6,863 nucleotides of DNA from an uncultured Ruminococcus sp. (GTDB lineage Bacteria > Bacillota > Clostridia > Oscillospirales > CAG-272), in contig CACZSA010000239.1 in NCBI GenBank assembly GCA_902783705.1, forward strand, positions 1 to 6,863, in the 5' to 3' direction. Both the position numbers and the translations under genes were made by a program. Under the pieces are notes generated by a model. It worked only from the letters and a program-made list of their open reading frames with translations. It had not been told where the DNA came from and made no database searches. Of the stretch, positions 5,878-6,863 are shown in pieces (within the stretch, counting starts at the first letter, position 1; the number at the start of each line of letters is the position of its first letter).

Positions 5878-6219
5878 ATGGACGGATCCCTCGTCGGACT
5901 GCTCCTCGCCATGGCTGTCGGATGCGCGGCGGCGGCGGTCAATTACCTGCTCACGAAGCGCGCGCTCGCGTCGCAGAAGGGCGGGGGCTTCCTCGGCGCG
6001 CTGTCCGCCGTGCGGCTGCTCCTCTCCGCCGGCGTGCTCGCGGGTGTGTATTTCCTCGCGCCTCTCACGCCGTGGGACCGCACATGGATGCTCGTCGGAG
6101 CCGCCGCGGGCCTCACCCTCCCGATGCTCCTCTTCACGCCCCGGCTCCTGCGCCAGGCGAACGGGAATCCTCCGAATCACGACAACACCGAATCCACCGA
6201 CCGCAAAGGAGGCGAATAA
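5878..6219 (+). CDS. Small AtpI-like membrane protein, first gene of the atp operon
   Basis: The 113-residue protein has three likely membrane helices (about 5-25, 42-62 and 70-88), with Lys/Arg-rich loops after the first and third, and a hydrophilic tail rich in Asn, Asp and Glu. Length, topology and position directly before atpB fit the ATP synthase subunit I (AtpI) family, which helps assemble the c-ring or supplies Mg2+ in other bacteria but is not part of the finished enzyme. The sequence itself is weakly conserved in this family, so the call rests mostly on context. AAAGGAGG at 5862-5869 lies 8 nt before the ATG. The stop is followed 3 bp later by the next start, and the ribosome site of atpB lies within the end of this gene, so the two are closely coupled. 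Confidence 0.65.
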   Translation: MDGSLVGLLLAMAVGCAAAAVNYLLTKRALASQKGGGFLGALSAVRLLLSAGVLAGVYFLAPLTPWDRTWMLVGAAAGLTLPMLLFTPRLLRQANGNPPNHDNTESTDRKGGE

Positions 6220-6222
6220 ACC

Positions 6223-6863
6223 ATGGGCGAACCGTCCGAAGTCCTCATTCCCCTCGGCGGGATCCTCGACGTCACCGGGGAGGTCGTCGCCATGTGGGTC
6301 CTCCTCGCGCTCCTCGCCGTCCTCTCCGTCCTCGCGACGCGGAACATGAAGGAGCGTCCGGGGAAGTTCCAGAACATGGTCGAATGCGGGATCGAATATC
6401 TCGACAATTTCTTCTCCGGCATCATCGGGCGACACCTCGCGCGGAAGTATTTCTTCTTCCTCGGATCCCTCTTCATCTTCATCATCTTCGCGAACTATAC
6501 CGGGCTGATTCCGGGCGTCGGCCTCACGAAATACTTCGCCGCGCCGACCTCGTCCCTCTCGGTGACGCTCGGCCTCGGCGTCACGACCTTCGTATTCCTC
6601 CAGATCGCGGGACTGCGCGCGGGCGTGAAGCACTATTTCAAGCGCTTCGTCAGCCCGATCGCGTTCATGCTCCCCCTCATGGTCCTCGACGAATTCATCA
6701 AGCCCGCGTCCCTCGCCCTGCGCCTCTTCGGCAACGTCTTCGGCGAGGAGACCGTCACCCACAACCTTTACGATCTTCTCCCCATCGGCGCCCCGGTCAT
6801 CATGATGGTCCTCTCGCTCCTGTTCTGCGCGATTCAGGCGGTGGTCTTCACCATGCTGACCTC
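6223..6863 (+). CDS. atpB: F-type ATP synthase subunit a (F0), 3' end outside window
   Basis: The frame runs from ATG 6223 past the window edge, giving 213 residues. Subunit a is the membrane stator that carries the ion half-channels next to the rotating c-ring. FANYTGLIPG and the segment PASLALRLFGNVFGEE (about 162-176) are family signatures; Arg167 is the essential arginine facing the c-ring. The order is a periplasmic-side N-terminus, a first helix near 22-40, a hydrophilic loop with NMVECGIEYLDNFF, then the conserved helices. AAAGGAGG at 6205-6212 lies 10 nt before the ATG. Subunit c (atpE) and the rest of the operon are expected downstream. Whether the enzyme uses H+ or Na+ cannot be judged from this part; the c subunit would tell. 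Close spacing to the AtpI-like gene implies one transcript. Confidence 0.95.
   Translation, partial: MGEPSEVLIPLGGILDVTGEVVAMWVLLALLAVLSVLATRNMKERPGKFQNMVECGIEYLDNFFSGIIGRHLARKYFFFLGSLFIFIIFANYTGLIPGVGLTKYFAAPTSSLSVTLGLGVTTFVFLQIAGLRAGVKHYFKRFVSPIAFMLPLMVLDEFIKPASLALRLFGNVFGEETVTHNLYDLLPIGAPVIMMVLSLLFCAIQAVVFTMLT

Noticed and set aside
5785..6762. Long - strand frame opposite the atp genes
   Set aside because: The Glu/Arg/Asp-rich translation is the antisense of hydrophobic membrane-protein codons; it also begins within atpB and covers the promoters.

Overview
The window is about 6.9 kb of GC-rich DNA. Almost everything is coded on the + strand, with strong AGGAGG-type ribosome binding sites, canonical sigma-A promoters and short stem-loop/T-tract terminators. 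The protein types (a clostridial-style family 1 solute-binding protein, a Gp37/Gp68-type DUF5131 protein, ISF-like flavodoxin, ThrE-like exporter, GH29 fucosidase and the start of an F-type ATP synthase operon) suggest a high-GC anaerobic Clostridia (Bacillota), perhaps an Oscillospirales- or Christensenellales-like gut or rumen bacterium. This assignment is inference from gene style; there is no rRNA or other marker here.

Layout. (1) 2-622: 3' part of an extracellular solute-binding protein of a sugar-type ABC transporter, closed by a strong terminator with a C(UUCG)G loop. (2) 717-4077: a near-consensus promoter drives what looks like a four-gene operon: a DUF5131/radical-SAM-like Fe-S protein, a small single-domain PAS protein, a full-length fused threonine/serine-exporter-like membrane protein whose GTG start overlaps the PAS stop, and an iron-sulfur-flavoprotein-like reductase. 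Gaps are 50, -4 and 33 bp, with no terminator inside. (3) 4123-5543: a monocistronic unit with its own promoter, a cytoplasmic GH29 alpha-L-fucosidase and a terminator that looks bidirectional. (4) 5544-5877: a gene-poor stretch with an unexplained 170-bp segment, a second strong + strand terminator, an AT-rich perfect 11-bp tandem repeat resembling a Pho box, and two candidate extended -10 promoters. (5) 5878-6863: the beginning of the atp operon, a small AtpI-like membrane protein followed by atpB (F0 subunit a), which runs off the window.

How the genes may work together. The transporter fragment and the fucosidase fit a life on complex host or plant glycans: oligosaccharides are imported and fucose is trimmed inside the cell, because the fucosidase has no signal peptide. 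The middle operon is the least ordinary part: two proteins with cysteine clusters suited to Fe-S centres flank a PAS sensor-like protein and a small-solute exporter. No single known pathway explains that set. I see no transposase, integrase, CRISPR array, tRNA or rRNA in the window.
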